Below are positions 9,475 to 18,590 of a stretch of DNA of 64,000 nt, piece after piece (position 1 is the stretch's first letter; every line of letters starts with the position of its first letter). A model generated the notes under the pieces. The model searched no databases. It worked only from the letters and a program-made list of their open reading frames with translations, and was not told where the DNA came from. Source of the stretch: Lactobacillus sp. CBA3605 (lineage in GTDB: Bacteria > Bacillota > Bacilli > Lactobacillales > Lactobacillaceae); the NCBI RefSeq assembly GCF_002970915.1, contig NZ_CP027190.1, positions 1,984,001 to 2,048,000 of the forward strand. Direction: 5' to 3'. Position numbers and translations under genes: made by a program.

Positions 9475-10377
9475 ATGTTAAAAATTGGCGTACTTGGGTT
9501 AGGCAATATTGCGCAAAAAGCTTATTTACCAGTGATGGCAGCGATGCAGGATCAATATGAATTTCATCTAACGACCCGGAATGCTGAAAAACGGCAAAAA
9601 TTAGCCGCTACTTACGGGTTTACCCATACGCATGCGACGGTAGCTGAGTTGATTGCTGCCAAGCCAGCTGCGGTTTTTGTGCACACGCCAACGGCAACCC
9701 ATGCGGCGATCATTAAGCAGTTACTGATGGCGGATATTAATGTATATGTGGACAAGCCAGTTGCCACCGATCTTAACGATGTTCAAGCACTCTACGCCTT
9801 AGCGGCCACGCGGCATCTCTTATTGACTTGTGGGTTTAATCGGCGGTTCGCCCCTTTTAATCAGCAGTTAAAAGGGTTACCGGACAAACGTGTTATTACG
9901 GCGGAAAAAGTGCGCGAAACTGGCGGTCAAACGGTTGAAGCGGCCGTGTTCGACTTGATGATTCATACTGTTGATACTGGGTTGTATTTGTTAGATGCCC
10001 CTTTAATTGAAACGACTGGTCGGATTGTGGCCAGTGCCACCGGTCAATTAGAACAAGGTTATTTTAGTGCGCAAACGGAACGGACACAACTTAACGTAGT
10101 TACTAATATGTATGGGGGCGTCAACTTAGAACAGACGACCGTCCAAACAGTAACCGACCGAGCAACGGTGACGAACTTAAATATGTTGCAACAGTTTAAG
10201 ACGGCTCAAAGTGAAACCACGTTGATGCCAGATTGGACGCCTACATTAGAAATCCGTGGATTTGCACCCTTGATTCGGGCCTTTTTAACTGCGGTAGCAA
10301 CTCATGGTCAAAATCCGGTGGACCCAACTTCGGTTATCACCAGTCATGCGGTATGCCGGCATTTATTAAGCCATTAA
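9475..10377 (+). CDS. Gfo/Idh/MocA family oxidoreductase
   Basis: A 300-residue NAD(P)-dependent dehydrogenase with an N-terminal Rossmann domain (GLGNIAQKAYLPVM near residue 8) and the conserved DKPVATD motif near residue 99 carrying the catalytic Lys. The second domain is the usual beta-sheet substrate domain. GGAGG stands before ATG 9475. Family members act on sugars, inositols or related polyols. Nothing nearby indicates the substrate. Confidence 0.85.
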   Translation: MLKIGVLGLGNIAQKAYLPVMAAMQDQYEFHLTTRNAEKRQKLAATYGFTHTHATVAELIAAKPAAVFVHTPTATHAAIIKQLLMADINVYVDKPVATDLNDVQALYALAATRHLLLTCGFNRRFAPFNQQLKGLPDKRVITAEKVRETGGQTVEAAVFDLMIHTVDTGLYLLDAPLIETTGRIVASATGQLEQGYFSAQTERTQLNVVTNMYGGVNLEQTTVQTVTDRATVTNLNMLQQFKTAQSETTLMPDWTPTLEIRGFAPLIRAFLTAVATHGQNPVDPTSVITSHAVCRHLLSH

Positions 10378-10431
10378 AAAGTGATATGATTATACGATAG
10401 ACTCAAATTGAAACACGAAAGGAACCTCACC

Positions 10432-11331
10432 ATGACCCAAGATGTGTTGGCCACTTTTCCAGCCATTGAAATTAAAAAGAACGAATCACTCAGTCACTAT
10501 ACGAATACTAAAACGGGTGGTCCGGCCGATTATGTGGCATTTCCTAAGTCGATCGACGAAACTAAAACGCTGATTGACTTTGCAAATGCCCAAGCGATGC
10601 CGTTAACGGTCATCGGGAATGCTAGCAATTTAATTGTTAAGGATGGTGGCATTCGCGGGTTGACCTTAATCCTTACGCAAATGAATCAAATTCATGCGAG
10701 TGAGACCACGGTGGTTGCTGAAGCCGGGGCTGCTTTGATAACAACGACTAAGGCGGCTTGTCAAGCACACCTGACTGGTCTCGAATTTGCAGCGGGGATT
10801 CCCGGCAGTATTGGTGGCGCCGTCTTCATGAACGCCGGTGCTTATGGTGGTGAGATTAGTGAAGTTGTGGCAGAAGTCACGGTAATCACACCTGCCGGTC
10901 AGTTAAAGACATTGACGAATGTGGAACTTAACTTTGGTTATCGGCACAGTACCATTCAAGATTATGATGATATTGTGGTCAATGCGACGTTTAATTTAAA
11001 AGCTGGCAATCAAGCCCAAATCCAAGCCCGCATGGATGAATTAAACACGTTACGAGCAGCGAAACAGCCGTTAGAGTGGCCTTCTTGTGGGAGTGTTTTT
11101 AAGCGACCAACGGGTTACTTTACTGGTAAACTAATTCATGATGCTGGGTTACAAGGTACTCGGGTTGGCGGCGCCGAAGTTTCTAAAAAGCACGCTGGTT
11201 TCATCATTAATGTTGATCATGCGACGGCGACTGATTATTTGAACATGATTCATCATATTCAGGCCGTGGTATTCGAAAAGTTTGGCGTCCATCTTGAACC
11301 CGAAGTTCGGATTATCGGAGAAGACGCTTAG
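10432..11331 (+). CDS. murB: UDP-N-acetylenolpyruvoylglucosamine reductase
   Basis: Makes UDP-MurNAc from UDP-GlcNAc-enolpyruvate, an early cytoplasmic step of peptidoglycan synthesis, using FAD and NADPH. Type II MurB features are present: [11 protein letters not shown] and [20 protein letters not shown] bind FAD, and the catalytic Ser is in [10 protein letters not shown] conserved C-terminal Glu is in LEPEVRIIG. The product is 299 residues from ATG 10432, preceded by AAAGGAAC. The antiporter gene follows after 35 bases. Confidence 0.95.
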   Translation: MTQDVLATFPAIEIKKNESLSHYTNTKTGGPADYVAFPKSIDETKTLIDFANAQAMPLTVIGNASNLIVKDGGIRGLTLILTQMNQIHASETTVVAEAGAALITTTKAACQAHLTGLEFAAGIPGSIGGAVFMNAGAYGGEISEVVAEVTVITPAGQLKTLTNVELNFGYRHSTIQDYDDIVVNATFNLKAGNQAQIQARMDELNTLRAAKQPLEWPSCGSVFKRPTGYFTGKLIHDAGLQGTRVGGAEVSKKHAGFIINVDHATATDYLNMIHHIQAVVFEKFGVHLEPEVRIIGEDA

Positions 11332-11366
11332 TTGAAGTCAATTGAACAAAGGAGGCAACCACTTAG

Positions 11367-13499
11367 ATGCCGATCATCGAACTAGTGATTTTATTGGCAT
11401 GTTTAGTGCTGCTGTCGAATGTATTGAGCCACTATCTAGTCGCAATCCCCGTCAGTTTAATTCAAGTCGGGCTGGGTCTGGGAGTGGCTTTATTATTAAA
11501 TGTACAAGTCAAACTGCAAACGGACTGGTTTATGCTCGTGTTCATTGCACCGATGCTGTACAACGACGGCAGACAGTTCCCTAAGCAAGAGTTATGGAAA
11601 TTACGAGGGGCGATTTTTGCGAATGCAATCGTACTCGTCTTTATCACAACAATTCTAGGGGGCTTCTTAATACATGTCCTCATTCCAACCATCCCCTTGG
11701 CCGTTAGTATTGCCTTGGCAGCGATTCTATCACCTACTGATCCGGTAGCGGTCCAATCAATTTCCGAAGGGGTCAAGTTACCAAAAGAAATCTTACATTT
11801 AGTCAGTGGCGAAAGCCTCATCAACGACGCCAGCGGCCTAATTGGGTTTAAGTATGCTTTGGCAGCTGCAGTGACCGGGAGTTTTGCTATTGGTAAAGCG
11901 GTCGGTGACTTTTTCTACATTAGTCTAGTTGGCCTGGCGGTCGGCTTGGCATTAATTACGTTGATTCAAGTTATTCGCGATGTTTTACGGCGTGAAGGAA
12001 TTAACGACACGGTTTTCAACGTGGTATTACAAATTTTAACGCCCTTTGCCATTTACTTTATTGCTGAAGACTGGTTCCAAGCGTCCGGTGTTGTGGCGGT
12101 AGTTGCCGCTGGTGTCTTATCACATATTCAAAATTCCCATGAAGCTGAAGATGCCCCAGAATTACGCTTAGTAACTGAAAAGGTCTGGAATATTATTGTG
12201 TACTTATTAAATGGGATTGTATTTCTCATTTTGGGCATTGAGCTCCCAGTTGCAACCAAAGGCACGATTGAAGGGACACATACGAATACGTTCCATGCCA
12301 TTTTTGATGTGTTGATTGTGTGGGGCATTCTGCTGCTGATTCGGGTGGCGTGGACCTATGGTTACATGCTCTTTAGCTGGTTACGTGATCGCGCTAAAAC
12401 CAAGCCCAGTGTTCGAATTGCGACCTTGTCTGGTCTTTCAGGCGTGCGAGGCGCAATTACAATGGCGGGAGTCTTCACGATTCCCACGGTCATTGCCAGT
12501 GGTGATGCTTTTCCTGAACGAGCATTAGTGTTGTTTATTGCCGCCGGGGTCATCATCTTAAGTCTAGTTTCAGCTGCTGGAATTTTACCATTAATGGCAG
12601 CCAAATCCTTGCCATTTATGACGCGTGGTTCGAGCCTGGATGAAGATGATGGCGTGATTGTTACTGATGATAATGAGACGGATACGCCTGATGAGGCCAA
12701 GCCCCAGCAGGTGTCTTATAAGCAGGCTCGGATTTATGTGTTACGGTTAGCGGTTCAAAATATTGAAGAGCATCGACGCGCGGAAAATCAACGGGCAGCG
12801 TATGATTTGATTTTGGATCAACAATTTCAAATTCGACGGTTAGAAGTGGCGTCACAAACGGCGGATGAACTGCAACCGATGCTCACCGATGAGATGCAAC
12901 TGCGATTAGTGGCCTTAGCAGGGGAACGCCAAGCCGTTAAGGAAATGTTGGCGCATGGTGAGACGTCGAAGTTAGCAGCCAGGGCGTATTTACGGCGAAT
13001 TGATGAGCGTGAACAACGCTTATCACAAACGATTCATCGGCCAGGATTACCCACTTTACGGACGTTACGAATTCTCTATAATCGGGCCGTGCAAGGGTTC
13101 CGGTTGTGGATTGCCCCAGCTGATAGCGATAAATTGCGTGCTGAGCAATTAGAGATTCAGCGAGTCGCTTCAAAAGCGGCCATTAAAACATTATCGCAGT
13201 ATTTAAAGCAAGCAAATGTCGATGAACAGCAATTTGATCAGCAAGCGTTGTATCATTTGATTGTGAACTATCGGAATCGGATTGAAAATGCCAAGGCTGA
13301 TCATAGCTTGTCACGTGCTGATTATGAACGGCAACGGCAAACGTTACGCATTAAAAGCCTTGGTGCTGAACGAGCTGGTGTGCAGCATCTATTGGAGAGC
13401 GGGCAGATTAGTTTACGGACGGCATCGAAGTTGCGTCAATTTATTAATTATTCCGAAAATCTACTAATGTTAAATGATATTGAAGCGGATGATGAGTAA
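11367..13499 (+). CDS. CPA1-family Na+(K+)/H+ antiporter with long cytoplasmic tail
   Basis: An integral membrane cation/proton antiporter. Residues 1 to about 425 form the multi-helix transport domain, with the family motifs NDGRQFPKQEL, SPTDPVA (ion-site Asp) and SGESLINDASGL (Asn-Asp pair). Residues 430-710 are a charged, mostly helical cytoplasmic tail rich in Arg, Glu and Gln, which is longer than in many CPA1 proteins and probably regulatory. AAAGGAGG stands before ATG 11367. Operon-like spacing to murB. Role inferred: pH and sodium homeostasis. Confidence 0.88.
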   Translation: MPIIELVILLACLVLLSNVLSHYLVAIPVSLIQVGLGLGVALLLNVQVKLQTDWFMLVFIAPMLYNDGRQFPKQELWKLRGAIFANAIVLVFITTILGGFLIHVLIPTIPLAVSIALAAILSPTDPVAVQSISEGVKLPKEILHLVSGESLINDASGLIGFKYALAAAVTGSFAIGKAVGDFFYISLVGLAVGLALITLIQVIRDVLRREGINDTVFNVVLQILTPFAIYFIAEDWFQASGVVAVVAAGVLSHIQNSHEAEDAPELRLVTEKVWNIIVYLLNGIVFLILGIELPVATKGTIEGTHTNTFHAIFDVLIVWGILLLIRVAWTYGYMLFSWLRDRAKTKPSVRIATLSGLSGVRGAITMAGVFTIPTVIASGDAFPERALVLFIAAGVIILSLVSAAGILPLMAAKSLPFMTRGSSLDEDDGVIVTDDNETDTPDEAKPQQVSYKQARIYVLRLAVQNIEEHRRAENQRAAYDLILDQQFQIRRLEVASQTADELQPMLTDEMQLRLVALAGERQAVKEMLAHGETSKLAARAYLRRIDEREQRLSQTIHRPGLPTLRTLRILYNRAVQGFRLWIAPADSDKLRAEQLEIQRVASKAAIKTLSQYLKQANVDEQQFDQQALYHLIVNYRNRIENAKADHSLSRADYERQRQTLRIKSLGAERAGVQHLLESGQISLRTASKLRQFINYSENLLMLNDIEADDE

Positions 13500-13619
13500 T
13501 TGTCTGGTGTATTATAAAAGGCTTAGTTATAATAAAGTTAGCCTAAATTGCATAGTGAATCATCGCGACTTGCAATTAAAAAGGGATTATTAGGGTAGGA
13601 CCTAGCGGGGGGACGCAAT

Positions 13620-14132
13620 ATGATGGAAACAGAAATTCATGAACAATTCGTTGAAACTTATATGCATATTTTAAAATACATCGGGGATTTTGTTTCAGTA
13701 CCAACCCGACCATATAAGATTACGTTTGAAGCTTATACGGTCATGCAAATGATTGCAACGAGTGAGACAGCGCTAACGTTGGTTAAAATTGCGAACGCTC
13801 AACGGGTCTCTCGGAGTGCCATTGCACGGCAAATTAACGTATTACTGGCTTTAAAGTATATCGAACAAACGACAAATACGCATGATCGGCGAATTAAGTA
13901 TCTTTCATTAACGCCCGCGGGTCAAAAAGTTGAACAAGCTATTAGTAAAGCGTCGACGGAACGGTTTCATGACTGGTTACAAGTCTATGGTGAACAACGT
14001 GCGACAGATACATTGCGCTATATTGCCGATGCTGAACAAAAAGCAACGACACTTGGATTTAGTGGTTTCAGTGGCTTACACGACAAACGTAGTGTTCATC
14101 ACGGTTATCGTGACCCGAAAGCCGTCGATTAA
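13620..14132 (+). CDS. MarR-family transcriptional regulator
   Basis: A 170-residue winged-helix DNA-binding protein. The HTH is LVKIANAQRVSRSAIARQINVL around residues 57-77, and the wing lies in DRRIKYLSLTPAGQ. The ligand is unknown. It resembles a second MarR protein at 35972 in the HTH and wing (RSAIxRQI, DRRxxYLxLT), so the two look like paralogues. A DUF1361 gene is convergent. The upstream 120 bases hold a TATAAT-like box and a short AGGCT/AGCCT repeat that could be an operator. Confidence 0.8.
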   Translation: MMETEIHEQFVETYMHILKYIGDFVSVPTRPYKITFEAYTVMQMIATSETALTLVKIANAQRVSRSAIARQINVLLALKYIEQTTNTHDRRIKYLSLTPAGQKVEQAISKASTERFHDWLQVYGEQRATDTLRYIADAEQKATTLGFSGFSGLHDKRSVHHGYRDPKAVD

Positions 14133-14171
14133 AAATAGCGTTGCAGACAATTTTGTCTGCAACGCTATTTT
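14132..14171 (+). terminator. Bidirectional terminator between marR and DUF1361 genes
   Basis: Perfect 19-base arms at 14132-14150 and 14153-14171 with a 2-base tip and A/T tails on both sides. It abuts the stop codons of both convergent genes. Confidence 0.9.
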
Positions 14172-14818
14172 TAATTCGTCGTTGTGGTATTGGTAAAGCG
14201 CCAAGCGGCATAAATGAGTGTTTGTAAGGCCCACATTAAGCCAACGAAGGCCATCATTTTGACTGACCACATGTTAAGTAGCTGTTCAATAATGTATTGA
14301 GGCGTGATTAGGAGGTAGATTGAATGTAGGCGCAAGAATCGACCGACATACACACCGACACCGGCAAATAAGAAGAGAAGCAGACTAATTAAAGTCCGAG
14401 CCCCTGAAAATCGTTCTAAGTGTAACCGGCGCTGGCATTCCAAAGCAACTTGGTCGACACCCCAAGTCCCGATGATAATTGAGACGATGGTGGGGCCAGC
14501 TAAGTAGGTAAAGTCGCGCCACATGGTTAAGTTAAAGCGTAATAGGCCATTAACCCCATATGGATGTAGCAGACTTAAGTGGAATAAATCGGTCATCAGA
14601 TAAGGGGCGTTGGGATAAAAGAGTAACCAAATCAGAGCCAACAGCCAAAAAAATGGGGCGGAACGCCGGCGCGTCAGCCAAAAGCTGAGTTCAATTGGAA
14701 TATAGGCTAAAGTTGTATTTAACAATAAAAAATGAAATGAATCATGAATTGTAAATGCAATTAAACCAATGAATAGCCAATAAGCAAGCCGGACGGTCCA
14801 TCGTTGTTTACCAGTCAT
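14171..14818 (-). CDS. DUF1361 polytopic membrane protein
   Basis: A 215-residue membrane protein with about six hydrophobic segments and the DUF1361 hallmark FYPNAPYLMTDLFHLS near residue 65. Function is unknown for the family. It is alone on the minus strand between marR and the cdaA operon. The upstream spacer (14819-15003) serves both this gene and the divergent cdaA. Confidence 0.78.
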   Translation of the reverse strand: MTGKQRWTVRLAYWLFIGLIAFTIHDSFHFLLLNTTLAYIPIELSFWLTRRRSAPFFWLLALIWLLFYPNAPYLMTDLFHLSLLHPYGVNGLLRFNLTMWRDFTYLAGPTIVSIIIGTWGVDQVALECQRRLHLERFSGARTLISLLLFLFAGVGVYVGRFLRLHSIYLLITPQYIIEQLLNMWSVKMMAFVGLMWALQTLIYAAWRFTNTTTTN

Positions 14819-14960
14819 CTGATCACCACCCCTTCTCGATTATTTTAACAGAAATAATTGTTATTCTATATTAATTAATCGCAACTTTAATATTTATTCA
14901 ATTTTTAATTGAAAATTGTAAAGCCACATTGCGAATCTACACAACGCTAGTGGTTCGCCG

Positions 14961-14969
14961 TGCTATAAT
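14961..14969 (+). promoter_or_regulatory. Extended -10 promoter of the cdaA operon
   Basis: TGCTATAAT is a perfect extended -10 box 35 bases before cdaA. No good -35 is visible. Confidence 0.55.
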
Positions 14970-15003
14970 GTGAAAGTAAATATTTTTCATAAGGAGGAGG
15001 ATT

Positions 15004-15846
15004 ATGAACTTCAATTGGAGCGATTTGCTAACGGTGCAAAACTTTGTCCGGCTCCTTGACATTCTGGTCGTCTGGTTTGTCATTTATGAATTAATTGTCC
15101 TATTACGCGGGACTAAAGCGGTTCAGTTGTTCCGGGGGATTATTGTCATTGCAGTTGTTAAATTTGTCAGCGTGGTCATTGGCCTCGATACCGTTTCTTG
15201 GATTATGGATCAGGTTATTAACTGGGCAGTTATTGCGATGGTCATTATTTTCCAGCCGGAAATTCGGCGGGGCTTGGAGCATCTTGGTCGTGGGTCGATG
15301 TTCGTGCGGGGAAAACGTCAAAATGAAGACGAAGAACGCATGATTGCGGAACTCGATAAGGCAATCCAATATATGGCAAAACGGCGCATTGGGGCGTTAA
15401 TTTCAATCAAACTTGATACTGGGTTGGAAGACTATATTGAGACTGGAATTGCACTAGATGCCGATATTACGGGCGAATTATTAATCAATATTTTTATTCC
15501 CAATACACCGTTACATGATGGCGCCGTGATTATCCAAGATAACCAAATTAAAGTGGCGGCGGCTTATTTACCGCTATCTGAAAGTAATCTAATTCCTAAG
15601 GAACTGGGCACGCGGCATCGTGCGGCCGTTGGAATTAGTGAAGTGACGGATGCCTTAACCATCGTTATTTCAGAAGAGACTGGGGAAGTTTCGATTACGA
15701 AGGATAATGAACTCATGCGTGGCATGACGCAAGAAAATTACCTGCGTTACTTCCGGCAGGTCTTATTGACACCGGAAGATCAAACTCACCAAAATGCGAT
15801 TCAAAATTGGTTTGGTCGTATTTTCGGAGGGGGGCCCCGTAAATGA
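15004..15846 (+). CDS. cdaA: Diadenylate cyclase CdaA
   Basis: Membrane-bound enzyme making c-di-AMP from two ATP, the signal controlling potassium and osmolyte uptake and cell-wall stress in Firmicutes. Three N-terminal membrane helices lie within residues 10-85. The DAC domain carries DGA at 172-174 and RHR at 204-206, both intact. At 280 residues it is normal length. GGAGGAGG precedes ATG 15004. It overlaps cdaR by 4 bases, and the order cdaA-cdaR-glmM is the standard Firmicute operon. Confidence 0.96.
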   Translation: MNFNWSDLLTVQNFVRLLDILVVWFVIYELIVLLRGTKAVQLFRGIIVIAVVKFVSVVIGLDTVSWIMDQVINWAVIAMVIIFQPEIRRGLEHLGRGSMFVRGKRQNEDEERMIAELDKAIQYMAKRRIGALISIKLDTGLEDYIETGIALDADITGELLINIFIPNTPLHDGAVIIQDNQIKVAAAYLPLSESNLIPKELGTRHRAAVGISEVTDALTIVISEETGEVSITKDNELMRGMTQENYLRYFRQVLLTPEDQTHQNAIQNWFGRIFGGGPRK

Positions 15847-16814
15847 AAAAATTTATGAATAGTTCGTGGTCCTTACGATTATTAGCATTGCTATGCGCGT
15901 TGGTCTTATTTGCCTACGTCAACTCTAATAAGAGTAGTACGACTAGCCTGACTAACAATACGTCGAAAACCACGTTAACTTCTAATCGGAAAGTCACAAT
16001 TAGTGCGCCCTTAGAGTTAAACGTAAATAGTACAAAGCATTTTGTTACTGGCTATCCCGAGAATGTTAAAATTACCATTGAGGGGCCCGCAGCATTAGTG
16101 ACAACCACGGCAAATACGCAAAACTTTAAAGTTTATGCGGATCTAACGGACTTAGCTGCTGGCCGGCATAGTGTGAAGGTTCAAGTGGATGGTTTGAATA
16201 AAGAATTAAGCTACTCATTAAACCAGAAGTATATTCACATTAATATTCAACCTCGGCGGACGGCATCGTACAAGATTAGTGCTGATTTTAACAGTGCTAA
16301 TGTTGCGGACGGCTATGAGATGGGAACACCACGTTTGGGCACGGCGAGCGTCAAAGTAACCGGCGCAGTTAGTGAAGTTAGCAAAGTGGCTAAAGTTGTC
16401 GCAGTGGTTAATACGGAAAAAAATCTACAAAAATCAGTCAATCAACAAGCGATGATTGAAGCTTTAGATGCTAATGGACAGACGCTGAATGTGGTCTTAA
16501 CGCCATCGACAACCTCTGTCTATATTCCGATTAAACAAGCAACAACGACTAAAAAAGTTGCCGTCGATTTAAAAGCCAGCGGTAAGACGGCTAGTGATAC
16601 CAGTTATTCATTTTCAACGGATACCAAGTCGGTTGAAGTTACCGGTACCAAGGCGGCGTTGGCGAAAATAACCAAGTTACCGGTGAACGTTGATGTTTCT
16701 GGTGTTGATGAGACGACGACGAAAACGGTCGCGGTCTCTACTAGTGATGAAGACGGGCTTTCAGCGGTTAGTCCAACAACGATTAAAGTTAAGATAACTG
16801 TTAAAAATGATTGA
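15843..16814 (+). CDS. cdaR: CdaR/YbbR-domain regulator of CdaA
   Basis: A membrane-anchored extracytoplasmic protein: one N-terminal helix at about residues 10-27, then YbbR repeats to residue 323, rich in Thr, Val and Lys. In related Firmicutes it binds CdaA and tunes its activity. The start overlaps the cdaA stop (ATGA), suggesting translational coupling. glmM follows after 24 bases. Confidence 0.92.
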   Translation: MKKFMNSSWSLRLLALLCALVLFAYVNSNKSSTTSLTNNTSKTTLTSNRKVTISAPLELNVNSTKHFVTGYPENVKITIEGPAALVTTTANTQNFKVYADLTDLAAGRHSVKVQVDGLNKELSYSLNQKYIHINIQPRRTASYKISADFNSANVADGYEMGTPRLGTASVKVTGAVSEVSKVAKVVAVVNTEKNLQKSVNQQAMIEALDANGQTLNVVLTPSTTSVYIPIKQATTTKKVAVDLKASGKTASDTSYSFSTDTKSVEVTGTKAALAKITKLPVNVDVSGVDETTTKTVAVSTSDEDGLSAVSPTTIKVKITVKND

Positions 16815-16838
16815 AAATTTGAAATGAGGTAAGTATCG

Positions 16839-18194
16839 ATGAAATATTTTGGAACTGATGGTGTGCGTGGTATTGCTAATTCTGGGTTGACGCCAGAACT
16901 TGCTTTTCGGTTAGGCCGTGCTGGCGGTTATGTGTTGACTGAACATGCTAAAGACAAAGTAACTCAACCACGGGTCTTAGTTGCCCGTGATACGCGGATT
17001 TCTGGTCAAATGTTGGAGGAATCTTTGGTTGCCGGTTTACTTTCTGCTGGGATTGAAGTTTTGCGTTTAGGCGTCATTACGACGCCCGGGGTCGCTTACT
17101 TAGTTCGGATTCAAGATGCGGATGCCGGTGTTATGATTTCAGCGTCACATAATCCAGTGGAAGATAATGGGATTAAGTTCTTTGGTGGCGATGGCTTTAA
17201 GTTATCGGATGCTAAAGAAGAAGAAATCGAAACGTTATTGGATCAACCGAAAGATGAGTTACCACGGCCAGCTGCTGAAGGTCTCGGGACGGTGGCCGAT
17301 TTTCCTGAAGGCAATCTCAAGTACGCGCAATTCTTGGAACAAACGATTCCTGATGACTTAAGTGGGATTCATTTGGCTGTTGATGGGGCGAATGGCTCTA
17401 CCAGCAACTTGGTTTCACGGATTTTTGCGGACTTAAACGTTGATTTTGAAACGATGGCTACGTCACCAGATGGCTTAAATATCAATAAAGGCGTAGGATC
17501 GACCCATCCCGAAGCTTTAGCTAAGTTTGTCGTTGAAAAGGGCGCTCAAGTTGGATTGGCTTTTGATGGCGATGGTGACCGGTGTATTGCAGTTGATGAA
17601 CTGGGCAATATCATTGATGGCGACAAAATCATGTACATTTGTGGGAAGTTCCTTAGCGAACGCGGCAAGCTCAAGCAAGACACGGTAGTTACCACGGTTA
17701 TGAGTAACATTGGGTTGTATAAGGCATTGGAAACAGCGGGCTTACACAGCGAACAGACCCAAGTTGGGGACCGTTACGTGGTTGAAGAAATGTTGAAAGA
17801 CGGCTTTAATCTAGGTGGCGAACAATCTGGTCACGTGGTATTTTTGGACTTCAATACGACTGGTGATGGGATGTTAACTGGGATTCAATTGTTACACGTC
17901 ATGAAAGAAACGGGTAAGAAATTATCCGAATTGGCAGCTGAAGTCACAACTTATCCACAAAAGTTAGTTAATGTGAAAGTACAAGATAAGCAAGTTGCTT
18001 TAGATAATGAACCCATCAAAGCAGTTATTGGTGAGGTTGAAACCGAAATGGCCGGTGATGGTCGGGTCTTGGTTCGGCCTTCTGGGACGCAAGATTTATT
18101 ACGGGTGATGGCCGAAGCGAAGACGACTGAATTAGTCGATGCTTACGTTGACCGGATTGTTGCGGTAGTGCGCGATCAAGTTGGCGTTGAATAA
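16839..18194 (+). CDS. glmM: Phosphoglucosamine mutase
   Basis: Converts glucosamine-6-P to glucosamine-1-P for UDP-GlcNAc. The phosphoserine loop SASHNP starts at residue 101, the magnesium loop is AFDGDGDR near residue 240, and the sugar-binding GGEQSGH and C-terminal [12 protein letters not shown] are present. At 451 residues it is full length. GlmM is also a known partner and inhibitor of CdaA in several Firmicutes. A terminator separates it from glmS, which has its own promoter and ribozyme. Confidence 0.96.
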   Translation: MKYFGTDGVRGIANSGLTPELAFRLGRAGGYVLTEHAKDKVTQPRVLVARDTRISGQMLEESLVAGLLSAGIEVLRLGVITTPGVAYLVRIQDADAGVMISASHNPVEDNGIKFFGGDGFKLSDAKEEEIETLLDQPKDELPRPAAEGLGTVADFPEGNLKYAQFLEQTIPDDLSGIHLAVDGANGSTSNLVSRIFADLNVDFETMATSPDGLNINKGVGSTHPEALAKFVVEKGAQVGLAFDGDGDRCIAVDELGNIIDGDKIMYICGKFLSERGKLKQDTVVTTVMSNIGLYKALETAGLHSEQTQVGDRYVVEEMLKDGFNLGGEQSGHVVFLDFNTTGDGMLTGIQLLHVMKETGKKLSELAAEVTTYPQKLVNVKVQDKQVALDNEPIKAVIGEVETEMAGDGRVLVRPSGTQDLLRVMAEAKTTELVDAYVDRIVAVVRDQVGVE

Positions 18195-18234
18195 GTAAGT
18201 CAGCGTTGTAGTACCAAAAATTCACAAAAAAATC

Positions 18235-18271
18235 AAAAGACAAGCTAGTTAGTTGACTGGCTTGTCTTTTT
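18235..18271 (+). terminator. Terminator after glmM
   Basis: AAAAGACAAGCTAGT pairs with the later GACTGGCTTGTCTTTT (G-U tolerated), followed by T. Confidence 0.85.
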
Positions 18272-18317
18272 AATTGGTCTACGTTCTGTATATTGGGTAT
18301 ACCAATATATAATTGTG

Positions 18318-18346
18318 TTGACATCTCCGGACTAAAACGTTAAAGT
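18318..18346 (+). promoter_or_regulatory. Promoter of glmS
   Basis: TTGACA at 18318-18323, a 17-base spacer, and TAAAGT at 18341-18346. It stands about 70 bases before the ribozyme core. Confidence 0.6.
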
Positions 18347-18409
18347 AATACTGTTTCTAGGAAATATACCAATCGGAGGTAGAAAGCAACCAATTCTTAA
18401 TTGGTTAAA

Positions 18410-18556
18410 GCGGAATAGCGCCAGGACTTTAGATAATAAAGTTGACGAGGATGACGTCTATCGAAAATCGACGGGTGACGTCAGGGACTGCACTCTATAG
18501 GTCAGGTACAAAAACTAGTCGTGAGATTAGTGACAGATAACTTGACCAAGCAGCTA
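18410..18556 (+). ncRNA. glmS ribozyme: glmS ribozyme (glucosamine-6-phosphate-activated)
   Basis: A self-cleaving metabolite-sensing ribozyme in the glmS 5' UTR. The diagnostic blocks occur in order: AGCGCCAGGACT at 18417, GACGAGGATGACGTCTATCG at 18444, a hairpin with GGGTGACGTCAGGGACTGCA, and the late conserved segment ending at ACTTGACCAAGCAG (about 18553). Cleavage is predicted between A18417 and G18418. Glucosamine-6-P acts as cofactor and the cleaved mRNA is degraded, so glmS is shut down when the product is plentiful. The glmS start lies about 35 bases later. Confidence 0.93.
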
Positions 18557-18590
18557 GAAACAATTCAAACAGTAAAGGAAGTTAAAACTT

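Noticed and set aside
11342..11584. An 80-codon ORF at the start of the antiporter gene
   Set aside because: Out of frame with the antiporter, whose own start has AAAGGAGG and a membrane-protein N-terminus.
13282..13467. A 61-codon plus-strand ORF inside the antiporter C-terminus
   Set aside because: Frame shadow of the long cytoplasmic tail, which continues in frame to its own stop at 13499.
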